A stretch of DNA of 64,000 bases from Thermohalobaculum sp038534135 (GCA_038534135.1 JBCAXJ010000016.1:14638-78637), one strand, 5' to 3'; counted from the first letter of the stretch, positions 27,037-36,614 are shown. The notes: a model not told the origin generated them from the sequence alone. Numbers and translations: made by a program.

Positions 27037-28914
27037 CTAAACGGCGAGAATAGTCAGTGCGCCCACTAGATATGTCGCCAACACGAAGCCAAGCAATTTC
27101 TGGATGTGATAAAAGGACTCCACCCAAGCAGAGCAATGATTAATTTGCTTATGCCGTTCCGAAAGTTCGATCAAGGGCAACGCGTTCTCGACGCTGTACC
27201 ATAATCGATCAAAAGCAGACCTGAACGTCCATGCGCTTAATCGATTGTCGTAGCTGAATAGCGCGACCAGCCAACCAAGCCCGATCAGTCCGGCGACGTA
27301 GAGCAGCAGCCAGAACGGATAAACTCCGTATCCGACTAAGTACTTGGACAATGGCCAGAAAAAAAGGCGATCCCACCACGGCGTGCCTCCCGGAGGCGTA
27401 GCAGACCGGTGTTCGAACTTCGCGTACTCGACAGCGTCTGCCTTTGCTCCGAGACCTTCTTGTCGTAACAATTCAACGAGGTGCTCATAAGGTCCGGGCG
27501 TGTATCTATTCACCATGCGTTCCGGTCGAACGCCTTCCAGCCAACCAACCAATTCTTCGGCACCTTCATCGATGAGTGTCGGGGCCTGATCAGCCCTATA
27601 TCCGCCCAGCCTTTCGTACTGCAACCCGCTCAAATCCGCTTCGATCCACTCGCTTTCCCGCGCGCGCCGCCAAGAAGTGGATCGTGCCTGCAACGCATGC
27701 GCTTGAAGATTTCTCAAAACCAGTTGCCCACCCGCCAACCAGATAGGGTCATCACTGTTTGCATGATCCTCGTCGATCGTACCTGGGCGAAACAGAATGA
27801 GTTCCCCTATTTCGCCGCCAGACAAATCGAATGTACCGGCAAACTCACTACCGGCCAATTGAACGGTCCCTTTAACGATCGCACTGGACAGATCGACATC
27901 ACTGAAACTCGCCCCTCCCCGAAAAAAAATATTCCCTTCGACAACAATGTTCGGCGCATGAAATTTTCCCGTGAATCTCGAGTCAGTAGCAATGATTTGA
28001 CTTCCGATATTCGCGTTTCGAAGATCGACATTTTGAAAGCTGCCTTCTTGGTTTAATACCAAATTCCCACCAATAGTCACATCACTTGCGTCAAAACTCC
28101 CAACGATAGTTGAACTCTGCACTACGAGATCGCCAACGATTCGCGCTCCGAGAAGGTCAAGATTTCTGACATGTGCGCCATCTCTAACAAAGAAGCCAGA
28201 GCCAATGCTCACCAAATCTGCATCAATACTCCCCATAATTATGGGACTCGATAAGCTCATGAAACCACCAATTTTTGCATTCACAAGGTCGACATTTCCA
28301 ATCACAATAAGCGAATTCAATACAAAGTTTCCATTTAATCGTAAGTCATTAGCGCTTATAAAATGATGAACCGTCGATCCAAATAAACTGAGACTTCGTG
28401 CAAAAATCGCACCGTCAAGATTTATACCTTTGCCAAAGCGGCTTCGAGCAATATGAGCTGCAGGGTCTACTCTAGCGTTCTCTAAAGTCAAATGTCTTGG
28501 AACATCCGCACACGCAATCCTGACCTGAGGTTGGCTGACGGACGCGGGCCACGGCTCCTGGGTTAAAATCAGTGTCAAAAACTCGGGGGTCAGAACTCGA
28601 TGGCCTGGAATTTCTTCGCCGAATGTGAATATTTCAAAGGTTTCACAGGGCAAGCCATCGGGCGTCATTTTATCAGATTTCACGGCACTTGCGAAACGCA
28701 TATCAGCCCGTTCACCAATACAAACTTGTTCCCATGCCCAATGCTCTTGAGGCGACCATCCGCCCGGTGGTTGGGCGTCCTCAGGGAGCTTGATCGGACA
28801 CACGTTGTGGGTCGACAACGGGACCATGTAGCGCTGATCCGCGTTCGATTCTGCGTCTTGTGCATACACTGACTTTACGAGGAGAAGGCAAATGAGGTAA
28901 ATTTGGCAACGCAT
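27037..28914 (-). CDS. Beta-helix membrane protein, AT-rich, function unknown
   Basis: 625 residues. A signal peptide (IYLICLLLVKSVYA) precedes an N-terminal region with paired cysteines. About residues 150-400 form a right-handed beta-helix-like series of roughly 20-residue repeats of the type xxLxxAxIxGxxxL (for example VDLVNAKIGGFMSLSS and VDLRNANIGSQIIATD). The C-terminus has predicted membrane segments (PFWLLLYVAGLIGLGWLV and LLGFVLATYLVGALTILAV). GC by eye is 35-47% in the repeat region against roughly 60% in neighbours, suggesting horizontal acquisition. It starts 45 bases from the HMG-CoA lyase stop and ends 10 bases from the dehydrogenase. Confidence 0.75.
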   Translation of the reverse strand: MRCQIYLICLLLVKSVYAQDAESNADQRYMVPLSTHNVCPIKLPEDAQPPGGWSPQEHWAWEQVCIGERADMRFASAVKSDKMTPDGLPCETFEIFTFGEEIPGHRVLTPEFLTLILTQEPWPASVSQPQVRIACADVPRHLTLENARVDPAAHIARSRFGKGINLDGAIFARSLSLFGSTVHHFISANDLRLNGNFVLNSLIVIGNVDLVNAKIGGFMSLSSPIIMGSIDADLVSIGSGFFVRDGAHVRNLDLLGARIVGDLVVQSSTIVGSFDASDVTIGGNLVLNQEGSFQNVDLRNANIGSQIIATDSRFTGKFHAPNIVVEGNIFFRGGASFSDVDLSSAIVKGTVQLAGSEFAGTFDLSGGEIGELILFRPGTIDEDHANSDDPIWLAGGQLVLRNLQAHALQARSTSWRRARESEWIEADLSGLQYERLGGYRADQAPTLIDEGAEELVGWLEGVRPERMVNRYTPGPYEHLVELLRQEGLGAKADAVEYAKFEHRSATPPGGTPWWDRLFFWPLSKYLVGYGVYPFWLLLYVAGLIGLGWLVALFSYDNRLSAWTFRSAFDRLWYSVENALPLIELSERHKQINHCSAWVESFYHIQKLLGFVLATYLVGALTILAV

Positions 28915-28959
28915 ATGGACATCCGAAACACTAAAAGGTGTCGCAATATAGCACAGCTC

Positions 28960-29892
28960 TCAACCCGCAGCCACCGCCGGACTAACAAACCCTCTCGGCA
29001 ATCCTGCGCGCAGAACCTGGCCGTATTTCGGCTCATCCGGCAGCGCCTGTTCGATGATCTCGCGCGCTGCGCGCAAAGCCTCGAGGTCGATCCTGGTGCT
29101 CAAACCCTCGGACTCCAGCATGAACACGAGGTCTTCCAGCACGATGTTGCCGGTCGCACCGGGCGCGAACGGGCATCCGCCCAGCCCCGCAAGCGACGCA
29201 TCGAACCGGATGCACCCGGCCTCCAGCGCTGCCAGCGCATTGGCAAGCCCCAGACCGCGCGTGTCATGGAAGTGCGACCAGACAGGAACATCGCCAGCCA
29301 TTGCGATCCCGGCCCTGAAGAGCGAGCGCACCTGAGACGGATGCGCATAGCCGACCGTGTCCGGCAGCATGACCTCGTCCGCCCCGGCCTCCAGCACCTT
29401 CTCCAACAGGTCGAGCGTGTCCAGCTCGGGCACATTGCCCTCCAGCGTGCAGCCGAGTGCTGTCGCCAATCCGATCCCGATCTTCACGTCAGGCGCCGTG
29501 GCATTGCGCTCCGCGATGATCGCGCGGAACCCGTCGAGCGATTGTTCCCGTGTGCGCCGCACGTTCTGCTGATTATGGGTCTCTGACACCGACATGACGT
29601 AATTGATCTTGGGCACGCCGGTCTGGAAGCCGATCTGCGCGCCTTTCAGATTCGGCGTCAGCGCCGACATCACAGCGCCACCCAAAGCCGAGGCTTGCGT
29701 GGCGACGTCGACCGCATCGCCGAACTGAGCGATCACGTGCGGCGGCACGAACGAGCAACACTCGATCTCGGGCACGCCAGCAGCGATATCGGCCTTGATC
29801 CAGGCGAGCTTGATCTCGGTCGGCAGCACGGACTTAACCAGTTGCAGGCCATCGCGTGGCCCTACGTCGCGCACCAGAATATCGCGGTCCAT
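28960..29892 (-). CDS. Hydroxymethylglutaryl-CoA lyase family
   Basis: 310 residues. Members cleave 3-hydroxy-3-methylglutaryl-CoA (or a related 3-hydroxy-dicarboxyl-CoA) to acetyl-CoA and a keto acid. The N-terminal RDVGPRDGLQ (metal/substrate motif) and the C-terminal GLGGCPFAPGATGN with the catalytic Cys are present. The start at 29892 is preferred: GAGGAG lies 6 bases before it and would be too close to the ATG at 29898. It is 10 bases downstream of the enoyl-CoA hydratase, so cotranscribed. No carboxylase subunits are nearby. Confidence 0.92.
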   Translation of the reverse strand: MDRDILVRDVGPRDGLQLVKSVLPTEIKLAWIKADIAAGVPEIECCSFVPPHVIAQFGDAVDVATQASALGGAVMSALTPNLKGAQIGFQTGVPKINYVMSVSETHNQQNVRRTREQSLDGFRAIIAERNATAPDVKIGIGLATALGCTLEGNVPELDTLDLLEKVLEAGADEVMLPDTVGYAHPSQVRSLFRAGIAMAGDVPVWSHFHDTRGLGLANALAALEAGCIRFDASLAGLGGCPFAPGATGNIVLEDLVFMLESEGLSTRIDLEALRAAREIIEQALPDEPKYGQVLRAGLPRGFVSPAVAAG

Positions 29893-29902
29893 CGTCATCT
29901 CC

Positions 29903-30691
29903 TCAGCGGCCCTTGAAGACCGGGGGGCGTTTCTCGTTGAACGCGCGCACGCCCTCCAGGCGGTCCTCGGTCGGTACGGTCAGATTGTAGGCCACAATTT
30001 CAAAATCATAGCCCGAAGCCCGATCGATCTCGACCGCCTTGTCCATGGCTTTCAGCGCCGAGCGCACCCCAATCGGTGCATTCTTCGCAATCGTCTGCGC
30101 GCTCTCCAAGGCCGCAGGCATCAGCTCAGCAAGCGGTAGCACACGATTGACCATTCCCCAATCGGACGCCTCCTGGGCCGAGAACGGCAATCCGGTCAGA
30201 ATGATCTCTTTCGCCCGGCGCACACCGACCGCGCGCGGCAGGTTCTGCGGCCCGGCCATGCCCGGCATGATCCCGCGCGTCACTTCGGGGAACGCAAAGC
30301 GCGCATGATCCGCAGCGTAGATGAAGTCACAACACAGCGCGATCTCGGCGCCTCCACCCATCGCGACCCCGTTCACCGCAGCGATCAATGGGATCGGGCA
30401 CTGAAACATGCCGCGCGCAATCTGCTCGACCAGCGCATGCTGCTCGCGCCAGGTCTGGTCCGTCATGCCGTCGCGTTCTTTCAGATCCGCGCCGGGACAA
30501 AAACCGCGATCCCCTGCCCCCGTGATGACGATACAGTTCGCCTGATCTGCCCGGACATAGAGGTCGGTGAACAGATCGCGCAGTTCCGTCATCATCACGG
30601 TGTTCATCGCGTTCAACCGATCCGGCCGGTTCAGCGTGACCACCATGACACCGCCGTCTTCGTGGCTGACCTCAAGCGTTTCGAATTCCAT
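29903..30691 (-). CDS. Enoyl-CoA hydratase/isomerase family
   Basis: 262 residues, full length. Hydrates a 2-enoyl-CoA in the cytosol. Oxyanion-hole segments: GFCPGADLKERD near residues 65-77 and NGVAMGGGAEIALCCDF near 107-124. The downstream segment EVTRGIMPGMAGPQNLPRAVG is also typical. It is the first gene of the minus-strand CoA run and divergent from two CoA-transferases, with about 140 bases between. A GCxxC-like segment with two Cys near 120 is unusual but not diagnostic. Confidence 0.92.
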   Translation of the reverse strand: MEFETLEVSHEDGGVMVVTLNRPDRLNAMNTVMMTELRDLFTDLYVRADQANCIVITGAGDRGFCPGADLKERDGMTDQTWREQHALVEQIARGMFQCPIPLIAAVNGVAMGGGAEIALCCDFIYAADHARFAFPEVTRGIMPGMAGPQNLPRAVGVRRAKEIILTGLPFSAQEASDWGMVNRVLPLAELMPAALESAQTIAKNAPIGVRSALKAMDKAVEIDRASGYDFEIVAYNLTVPTEDRLEGVRAFNEKRPPVFKGR

Positions 30692-30830
30692 GGGCGCCTC
30701 CCTGCCCGGCGGACCCTAGTGCGGTCTCTCCAGGCGCGAAAGACCCGGACGATCATCCTTGCGATCAAGCCACAGGCTTGCTTGACGCCGCGCCCGGTCC
30801 TGCGCGAACGACGTGGTCGGAGGATTGCAT

Positions 30831-31979
30831 ATGGTGCTGCCACTGGACGGAATTCGGGTAATCGAGATCGGCCACTCGATCGCCGCACCCTACGCGGCGT
30901 TGATCCTGGCAGAGTTGGGGGCCGAGGTGATCAAGATCGAACGCCCCGGCGTCGGAGACGATGCCCGTGGATGGGGCGCGCCCGTCGAAGGGCCAACCTC
31001 GACAGCCTCGGCAACGTTTCACGCAATGAACCGGCTTAAACGCTCGGTAACGCTGGATATGAAGACACCGGATGGGGTCGATGCATTGAAGCGCCTCGCA
31101 AGCCTCTCCGATGTGGTCATTCAGAACCAGCGGCCCGGACTGGCGGCGAAACTGGGCTTCGATGCCGAGGCTCTGTGCGCTGGGAACCCGCAGCTTATCT
31201 ATGCCAACATCCATGCGTTCGGCGACACGGGCCCGTTGGCGTCATCTCCCGGCTACGATCCGTTGATGCAAGCATTCGCAGGCCTGATGACCGTGGTCGG
31301 AGAGCCGGGGCAGCCCTCGATCCGGATCAATCCGTCGATCATCGACATGACGACCGGGTTATGGCTGGTCATCGGCGTTCTGACGGCGTTGGTGCGCAGG
31401 GCCGCAACGGGAAAAGGCGGCGTGGTCGACACCGCACTGTTCGAAACGGCGCTTGGCTGGATGGTGTACTTTCTGCCGATCTTCACGTCATCGGGCAAGA
31501 TCCCTGGGAAGGCTGGCTCGGGTGTCGTGATGATCTGCCCATACCAGATCTTCCAATGCGCGGATGGTGAGTTGATGATCGCTGCTGGAAACGACACGCT
31601 GTTCGGCAAGTTCTGCGGAGTTCTTGGTCAAGACCACTGGGCGTCGGACAAGCGATTTCGCACCAATCCGGACCGGCTGGAGCATCGCGAGGTGCTCATT
31701 GCCCTGTTGATGGGAGAGACCGCGAAGCGAACAAAATCGGATCTTGCCGCATCGCTCGATGCGGCAGGCGTTCCGAACGCGCCGGTCCAGAATATGGCCG
31801 AGGTCGCCACCGATGCTCAGACGCTGGCCTCCGGCATGAAACGGGGAGCGGGGGCCCTTGAATTCTTCGGGTTGCCATTGCGATTGGATAAGCACCGGCC
31901 GGATCGTGTGGGCGATGCCCCTGCCCTCGGCGCGGACGACGCGTGGTTGCGGACCTTTTTGACCGGAGAAGCTTCGTGA
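30831..31979 (+). CDS. Class III (CaiB/BaiF) CoA-transferase, first of two
   Basis: 382 residues. Transfers CoA between an acyl-CoA donor and a free carboxylic acid. N-terminal RVIEIGHSIAAPYAALILAELGAEVIKIE is the family signature, and an Asp in DPLMQAFAG region probably carries the anhydride intermediate. The ATG at 30831 has GGAGG 7 bases upstream. Its stop overlaps the next gene's GTG by 4 bases, so the two are coupled and may form a heteromer or act on related acids. Confidence 0.9.
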   Translation: MVLPLDGIRVIEIGHSIAAPYAALILAELGAEVIKIERPGVGDDARGWGAPVEGPTSTASATFHAMNRLKRSVTLDMKTPDGVDALKRLASLSDVVIQNQRPGLAAKLGFDAEALCAGNPQLIYANIHAFGDTGPLASSPGYDPLMQAFAGLMTVVGEPGQPSIRINPSIIDMTTGLWLVIGVLTALVRRAATGKGGVVDTALFETALGWMVYFLPIFTSSGKIPGKAGSGVVMICPYQIFQCADGELMIAAGNDTLFGKFCGVLGQDHWASDKRFRTNPDRLEHREVLIALLMGETAKRTKSDLAASLDAAGVPNAPVQNMAEVATDAQTLASGMKRGAGALEFFGLPLRLDKHRPDRVGDAPALGADDAWLRTFLTGEAS

Positions 31980-33229
31980 CAGACGCAACCGAAGCGCGCC
32001 AGACGGGCCCTCTCACCGGATTGCGGATCGTCGAGTTCGGGCACTTCATCGCGGCACCGTTCGCAACCCGCGTGCTCGGCGATCTGGGCGCCGAGATCAT
32101 CAAGATCGAACCGCCATCGGGCGATCCCGTTCGGAGCTGGGGCGAGCAACTCGATGGTAAGTCCCTCTGGTGGTCGTCGCATGCACGGAACAAGAAATCG
32201 GTTTGCTTGAATCTCAAGGACCCGGCGGCGCGCGAGATCGCTCTGGGCTTGGTGGCCAAGTGCGACGCGGTGATCGAGAACTTTCGTCCGGGCCAGATGG
32301 AGAAGTTCGGCCTGGGACCGGACGACCTGGTATCCGTGAAGCCCGGCTGCATCCTGGTGCGGATCTCCGGTTTCGGCCAGACGGGCCCGCGCGCGATGGA
32401 GCCGAGCTTCGGGATGATCGGCGAAGCACTGGGCGGTATTCGCCATCTCACCGGGCATCCGCCCGAAGTCTCAGACCTGCCGCCCGTGCGCACGGGCGTG
32501 TCGTTGGGGGATACGGTTGCAGGTCTTTACGGTGCGATCGGGTTGCTGGCAGCGTTGCACGAGCAAAAGGGGTTAACACTTCCTCAAGACACCCCTGTAC
32601 GGATTGTTGACGTGGCGCTGACAGAAAGCGTCCTAAGCCTTTTGGAAGGTGTGCTGCCCGAATACGGCGCACTCGGAAAGGTCCGCCGTCCCGAAGGCGC
32701 CCGCCTGCCCGCTGCTGCCCCAAGCAGCGCCTACGCTTGCGCGGACGGAACCTTCATCCTGATCGGTGCGAACTCCGACCCGTTGTTTACGCGGCTGATG
32801 CGCGTAATGGATCGCGATGCGCTGATCGATGACCCGCGGTTCATCGACAATCCCGCGCGCGTGGCCAACATCGATGCGATCGACGACGAGATATCGAGCT
32901 GGACCAAGTCCCGAGAACCGGAAGCGCTGCTTGCCGAATTGCAGGCTGCCGGCATCCCATCGTCCAAGATCTATACAGCAGCCGATATCGTGGCCGATCC
33001 TCAGTACCAGGCGCGGGGCGCTGTCCAATCCGTACGGGATCCCGTGCTGGGCCAAGACATCCTGCAACCGGCCCCGGTTCCACGGTTCGACGGCGACAAT
33101 CCCGAAGGTATAGCCTGGCCCGGCCCTGCGATCGGAGAGCATACCGAGGCCGTGCTGAAAGGGCTTCTCAACCTGTCCGACGAGGATTACCGTCGCCTGC
33201 AAGACAGCGGCACGATCGGATCCGCTTAA
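31976..33229 (+). CDS. Class III (CaiB/BaiF) CoA-transferase, second of two
   Basis: 417 residues. Again RIVEFGHFIAAPFATRVLGDLGAEIIKIE at the N-terminus, then GDPVRSWGEQLDGKSLWWSSHARNKKS and the MEPSFGMIGEALGGIRHLTG segment with the likely catalytic region. It differs from the first copy in length and sequence, so the pair is not a recent duplication. The start is the GTG at 31976 within a GTGA overlap; GGAG lies 8 bases upstream. It precedes the EamA transporter at 29 bases. Confidence 0.9.
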   Translation: MTDATEARQTGPLTGLRIVEFGHFIAAPFATRVLGDLGAEIIKIEPPSGDPVRSWGEQLDGKSLWWSSHARNKKSVCLNLKDPAAREIALGLVAKCDAVIENFRPGQMEKFGLGPDDLVSVKPGCILVRISGFGQTGPRAMEPSFGMIGEALGGIRHLTGHPPEVSDLPPVRTGVSLGDTVAGLYGAIGLLAALHEQKGLTLPQDTPVRIVDVALTESVLSLLEGVLPEYGALGKVRRPEGARLPAAAPSSAYACADGTFILIGANSDPLFTRLMRVMDRDALIDDPRFIDNPARVANIDAIDDEISSWTKSREPEALLAELQAAGIPSSKIYTAADIVADPQYQARGAVQSVRDPVLGQDILQPAPVPRFDGDNPEGIAWPGPAIGEHTEAVLKGLLNLSDEDYRRLQDSGTIGSA

Positions 33230-33258
33230 GCACCCCTCTCTCCTCAGCTCGGGTAACC

Positions 33259-34131
33259 ATGGCAGAGCCCAATCTGAAGACCGGCCTTCTGGCCGCCGCT
33301 GCCATTCTGGTCATTTGGTCGGGCTTCATCGTTTTCTCCCGCGCTGGCGTTCTGTCCGGGCTGACGCCGTACGACGTCGCCGCGCTGCGGTTCTTGGTGG
33401 CTGGCACGCTGACAGTGCCGTTCGCCTACGCATGGTGGCCAAGACACTTGTCGCTGAGGGTCCAGGTTCTGATCGCATTGGCCGGGCCGGGTGCGATTTA
33501 CTCCGTCATGTTGTTCAAAGGGCTCGAGAATGCATCGGCGGCCTATGGCGGTATCTTTGCAAACGGGGCTCTGCCGCTCTTCACCATGCTGATTGCGCTG
33601 ATCGTGACGGGCATCCGTCCAACCGCGGTACAGCTCATCGGGGCAATGGTGATCGTCCTGGGTGGCGTCATGGTGGCGTGGCGCGGCCTGACGGCAGGCG
33701 GCGCGGACGTCGTGCTGGGCATCGGGCTGTTCGTCGGCGCGTCGAGCCTGATCGCCACCTACATATACATACTGAAGCACTGCAACGTGACCCCCAAGCA
33801 GGCGCTCGCGCTGGTAAACATCCCTAACGCGCTTCTCTACCTGCCGGTTTGGTTTCTGTTCCTGCCCTCGGCGCTTGGCGAGGTTCCGATAGAAACCGTT
33901 CTCGCCCAGGCAGCGTTCCAGGGTCTTGGCCCAGGGTTTCTCGCCGTGATGATCTTTGCACTCATGGCTTTCCACCTGGGCGCGACACCGACGGCGGCCG
34001 TCTCGGCGGCCGTCCCAGCCGCCGCTGCGCTGCTTGCAGTACCTGTGCTCGGAGAGATCCCTACGCCGCTAGAGTGGACCGGAATTGCGATTGTCTCGAT
34101 TGGCCTTTGGGTGATGATCCGAAGCCGCTAA
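33259..34131 (+). CDS. EamA/DMT-superfamily transporter
   Basis: 290 residues with ten predicted hydrophobic segments in two repeats of five, the drug/metabolite transporter layout. LLAAAAILVIWSGFIVFSR at the start and the Ala/Val-rich segments with small-residue motifs are typical of EamA. Direction and substrate are unknown; in this setting it could move an organic acid or its breakdown product. No clear ribosome site was seen, so it may depend on the upstream gene. Confidence 0.85.
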   Translation: MAEPNLKTGLLAAAAILVIWSGFIVFSRAGVLSGLTPYDVAALRFLVAGTLTVPFAYAWWPRHLSLRVQVLIALAGPGAIYSVMLFKGLENASAAYGGIFANGALPLFTMLIALIVTGIRPTAVQLIGAMVIVLGGVMVAWRGLTAGGADVVLGIGLFVGASSLIATYIYILKHCNVTPKQALALVNIPNALLYLPVWFLFLPSALGEVPIETVLAQAAFQGLGPGFLAVMIFALMAFHLGATPTAAVSAAVPAAAALLAVPVLGEIPTPLEWTGIAIVSIGLWVMIRSR

Positions 34132-34153
34132 GACCGGCCTGAGAGGAAAACAC

Positions 34154-35392
34154 ATGACAGACGTTACGATCGATGCTGACCGGCTCTGGTCTCGCCAGAC
34201 GGCGACCGATAAATTCGGCGCGACGGCCAATGGCGGGGCGCACCGGATGGCCTTGACGCCCGAGGATATCGCGAGCCACCGCCTGATCGCGGACATCTGC
34301 CTGGCACGCGGATGGGCGCTTGAGCTGGATGACATCGGCAACATGTTCGCAATCCGTGCGGGTACGGACGAGCACCTTCCGCCGGTTGCCAGCGGCTCTC
34401 ACACCGACAGTCAGCCCATGGCAGGCCGGTTTGACGGGATGTCGGGCACACTTGCGGCTTTGGAAGCGATGGAGGCGATCGACGACGCGGGTGTTCGTAC
34501 GAAAGCGCCGTTGATGCTCGCGGTCTGGAACAACGAGGAAGGCCCCCGCTTTACGCCAGCCTGCATGGGCTCGGCGGTTTACGCAGGTGTTCGCTCGCTG
34601 GATGAGGTGATCGACCAAGTCGATGCAGACGGGGTCTCCCTACAGGGGTGTATTGACGATCTGGTAACCGCGATCCCGGAGGCGACGGTGCGCAAACTCG
34701 GGGCGCTGATCGGAGCCTTCCTCGAAAGTCATATCGAACAGGGTATCGAGCTTGAGAGCTCTGGGCATGTCATCGGTGTCGTCACCGGAATGCAGGGCTA
34801 TCGACGCTGGACGATCGATGTCACCGGCGAGGATGCTCATTCCGGGACCATGCCCATCAGCCGCCGCAAGGACGCTTTCGTTGCCGCGACCGATATGGCC
34901 GTTGCACTGCGCACCGCATTTGCAGACGACACCGACGAGATGCGCTTCACGATCGGCAGGTTCGAGGTTCGGCCCGGAGGGATCTCGGTCGTTCCCGGGC
35001 ACGTGCATTTCACGGTCGATATGCGCCACCCGTCCAGCGATACGTTGCGCCAACAAGGCAATCGGATTGGAGAGATCTGCCGCGAGCATGCGGGTCCCTG
35101 CACGGTCGATATCAATGAGTTCATTACCTCGGAGACACTGGAGTTTCCCGAAGACATACGCGCCCGACTGAAGTCTGCGGCCGACCGACGTGGATACGCG
35201 AACCAGCCGATCTTCAGCCGCGCTAGTCATGATGCGCGCCATATCTCGCGGCTTTGCTCGACCGGCATGATCTTCATCCCCTGCAAGGATGGCATCAGCC
35301 ACAACGAGGCGGAGTCCGCAGAGAAGGAGCACTGCGCCGCGGCGGCTCAGGTTATTGCCGACGTCATGCTGGAACTGGCGGGCACAGACTGA
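34154..35392 (+). CDS. M20 family Zn-dependent amidohydrolase (N-carbamoyl-amino-acid hydrolase/allantoate amidohydrolase type)
   Basis: 412 residues, full length. Splits an N-carbamoyl or ureido group. Metal ligands: GSHTDSQPMAGRFDG (His, then Asp) near residue 80-95, EEGPRFTP (Glu-Glu) near 125, LESHIEQG near 195 and SHDARHISRLCSTGMIF (His) near 355. The lid domain insertion GEDAHSGTMPISRRKDA is present. GAGAGGAAA precedes the ATG. The substrate is not clear from context; neighbours are CoA enzymes rather than hydantoinase or purine genes. Confidence 0.9.
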   Translation: MTDVTIDADRLWSRQTATDKFGATANGGAHRMALTPEDIASHRLIADICLARGWALELDDIGNMFAIRAGTDEHLPPVASGSHTDSQPMAGRFDGMSGTLAALEAMEAIDDAGVRTKAPLMLAVWNNEEGPRFTPACMGSAVYAGVRSLDEVIDQVDADGVSLQGCIDDLVTAIPEATVRKLGALIGAFLESHIEQGIELESSGHVIGVVTGMQGYRRWTIDVTGEDAHSGTMPISRRKDAFVAATDMAVALRTAFADDTDEMRFTIGRFEVRPGGISVVPGHVHFTVDMRHPSSDTLRQQGNRIGEICREHAGPCTVDINEFITSETLEFPEDIRARLKSAADRRGYANQPIFSRASHDARHISRLCSTGMIFIPCKDGISHNEAESAEKEHCAAAAQVIADVMLELAGTD

Positions 35393-35483
35393 TTGGTACG
35401 CGAGGGCGTTGCATTCTGGTGCTGCGCAATCGATCGCAAGAGGTTATTTGACCTCGCACAAACCTTCAAAAACAAGGTCCGCC

Positions 35484-36398
35484 ATGCTGTCGACAGAACC
35501 GGTTTCCGTTCCGCAATCCCTTCTGGACCGTGTCGAGGGTGAGCCCCCGGCGCGCACGCTTGTGGTCGGTGCTCATACGCCGGTCGCGATGGAAAGCGCC
35601 AAGGCGTCGACCGACCTCGGCATCATCGAACCGGTTCTGATCGGACCGATGGACGAACTGGAAGCAGCGGCAGAGACGCTCGGCTGGGACATCACGCCGT
35701 TCCGCCGGGTTCATGCGATCGGTGAGGATGGGATCGCCGATGCGGCCACCGTCGAGGTCGCCGATCACGCCGTACAGATTGTTATGAAAGGACAAATCCA
35801 TACGGATGCCCTGTTGAAGGCGATGCTGAAGAAGGCGGCTGACGTGCGCCGTCAGACCCGCATGAGCCACGTCTTCCACATGGGCTTGCCGGATGGAAGT
35901 GCGCTGTTGCTGTCGGACGGCGTGCTGAACGTATCACCGGCACAGAACGCCAGCCGTGCGATCCTTCAGAACCTGGTCAAGGTTGCTCACGCCTGCGGAC
36001 TCGAGCGTCCGAAGATCGCAATTCTCTCGGCGACCGAGGAACCGATCCCGTCAATGCCAACCAGTCTGCAAGCCGCGGAACTGGCCGACTGGGGCAATGC
36101 TCAGGGTTGGGACGCCGAGATCGACGGGCCGTTCGCGCTGGACAATGCGCTCTCGCCCGAGGCTGTCCATATCAAGGGGATCACTGGCCGACCGGTTGCC
36201 GGCCATGCGGATGCGATCCTTGTGCCAAACATCGAGTGCGGCAACGCGATGTTCAAGATGCTCGTCTACTTCCGGTCGGCCTGCGCGTCGGGCGTGATTG
36301 TCGGGGGGCGCGTACCGATCATCATAACCAGCCGGGCCGACCCGCCCGCAGCCCGGATAGGGTCGGCGGCACTCGCAGTTTTGTGCGCAGGGATCTGA
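35484..36398 (+). CDS. Phosphate acetyl/butyryltransferase family protein
   Basis: 304 residues. Transfers an acyl group from CoA to phosphate or the reverse. Motifs: GDGIADAATVEV, MKGQIHTDALLKAMLKK, ETFHMGLPDGSALLLSDG-like middle (SHVFHMGLPDGSALLLSDG), and C-terminal NIECGNAMFKMLVYF. No acetate or butyrate kinase gene is adjacent in the window, which is unusual since these usually pair. It ends the plus-strand CoA run; an AAGG sits close to the ATG as a weak ribosome site. There is a 92-base gap after the amidohydrolase. Confidence 0.87.
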   Translation: MLSTEPVSVPQSLLDRVEGEPPARTLVVGAHTPVAMESAKASTDLGIIEPVLIGPMDELEAAAETLGWDITPFRRVHAIGEDGIADAATVEVADHAVQIVMKGQIHTDALLKAMLKKAADVRRQTRMSHVFHMGLPDGSALLLSDGVLNVSPAQNASRAILQNLVKVAHACGLERPKIAILSATEEPIPSMPTSLQAAELADWGNAQGWDAEIDGPFALDNALSPEAVHIKGITGRPVAGHADAILVPNIECGNAMFKMLVYFRSACASGVIVGGRVPIIITSRADPPAARIGSAALAVLCAGI

Positions 36399-36574
36399 TC
36401 TTGACGGAGTTCTGCGCAGGATATGCCGGATGATTTGGGTGCGGATGTTCCCCGTGATTTTCCTGGTGATTTTCTTCACGCAATTTTCCGTTAACCGGAT
36501 ATCAGACCTGCGGCAGGGGTGATCCGGACATGTCGATAATTCGATGCGCACTGACTTCTGCTGACCGGATTTGA

Positions 36575-36602
36575 GCGCCCACCGGCGTGCGCAGGTGGGC
36601 GC
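36575..36602. terminator. GC-rich hairpin between convergent genes
   Basis: Perfect 9-bp inverted repeat GCGCCCACC / GGTGGGCGC with a 10-base loop. It lies between the convergent acyltransferase and double-glycine peptide genes. Neither side has a T run, so termination would have to be weak or factor-assisted. Confidence 0.4.
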
Positions 36603-36614
36603 ATCTGCACAGGA

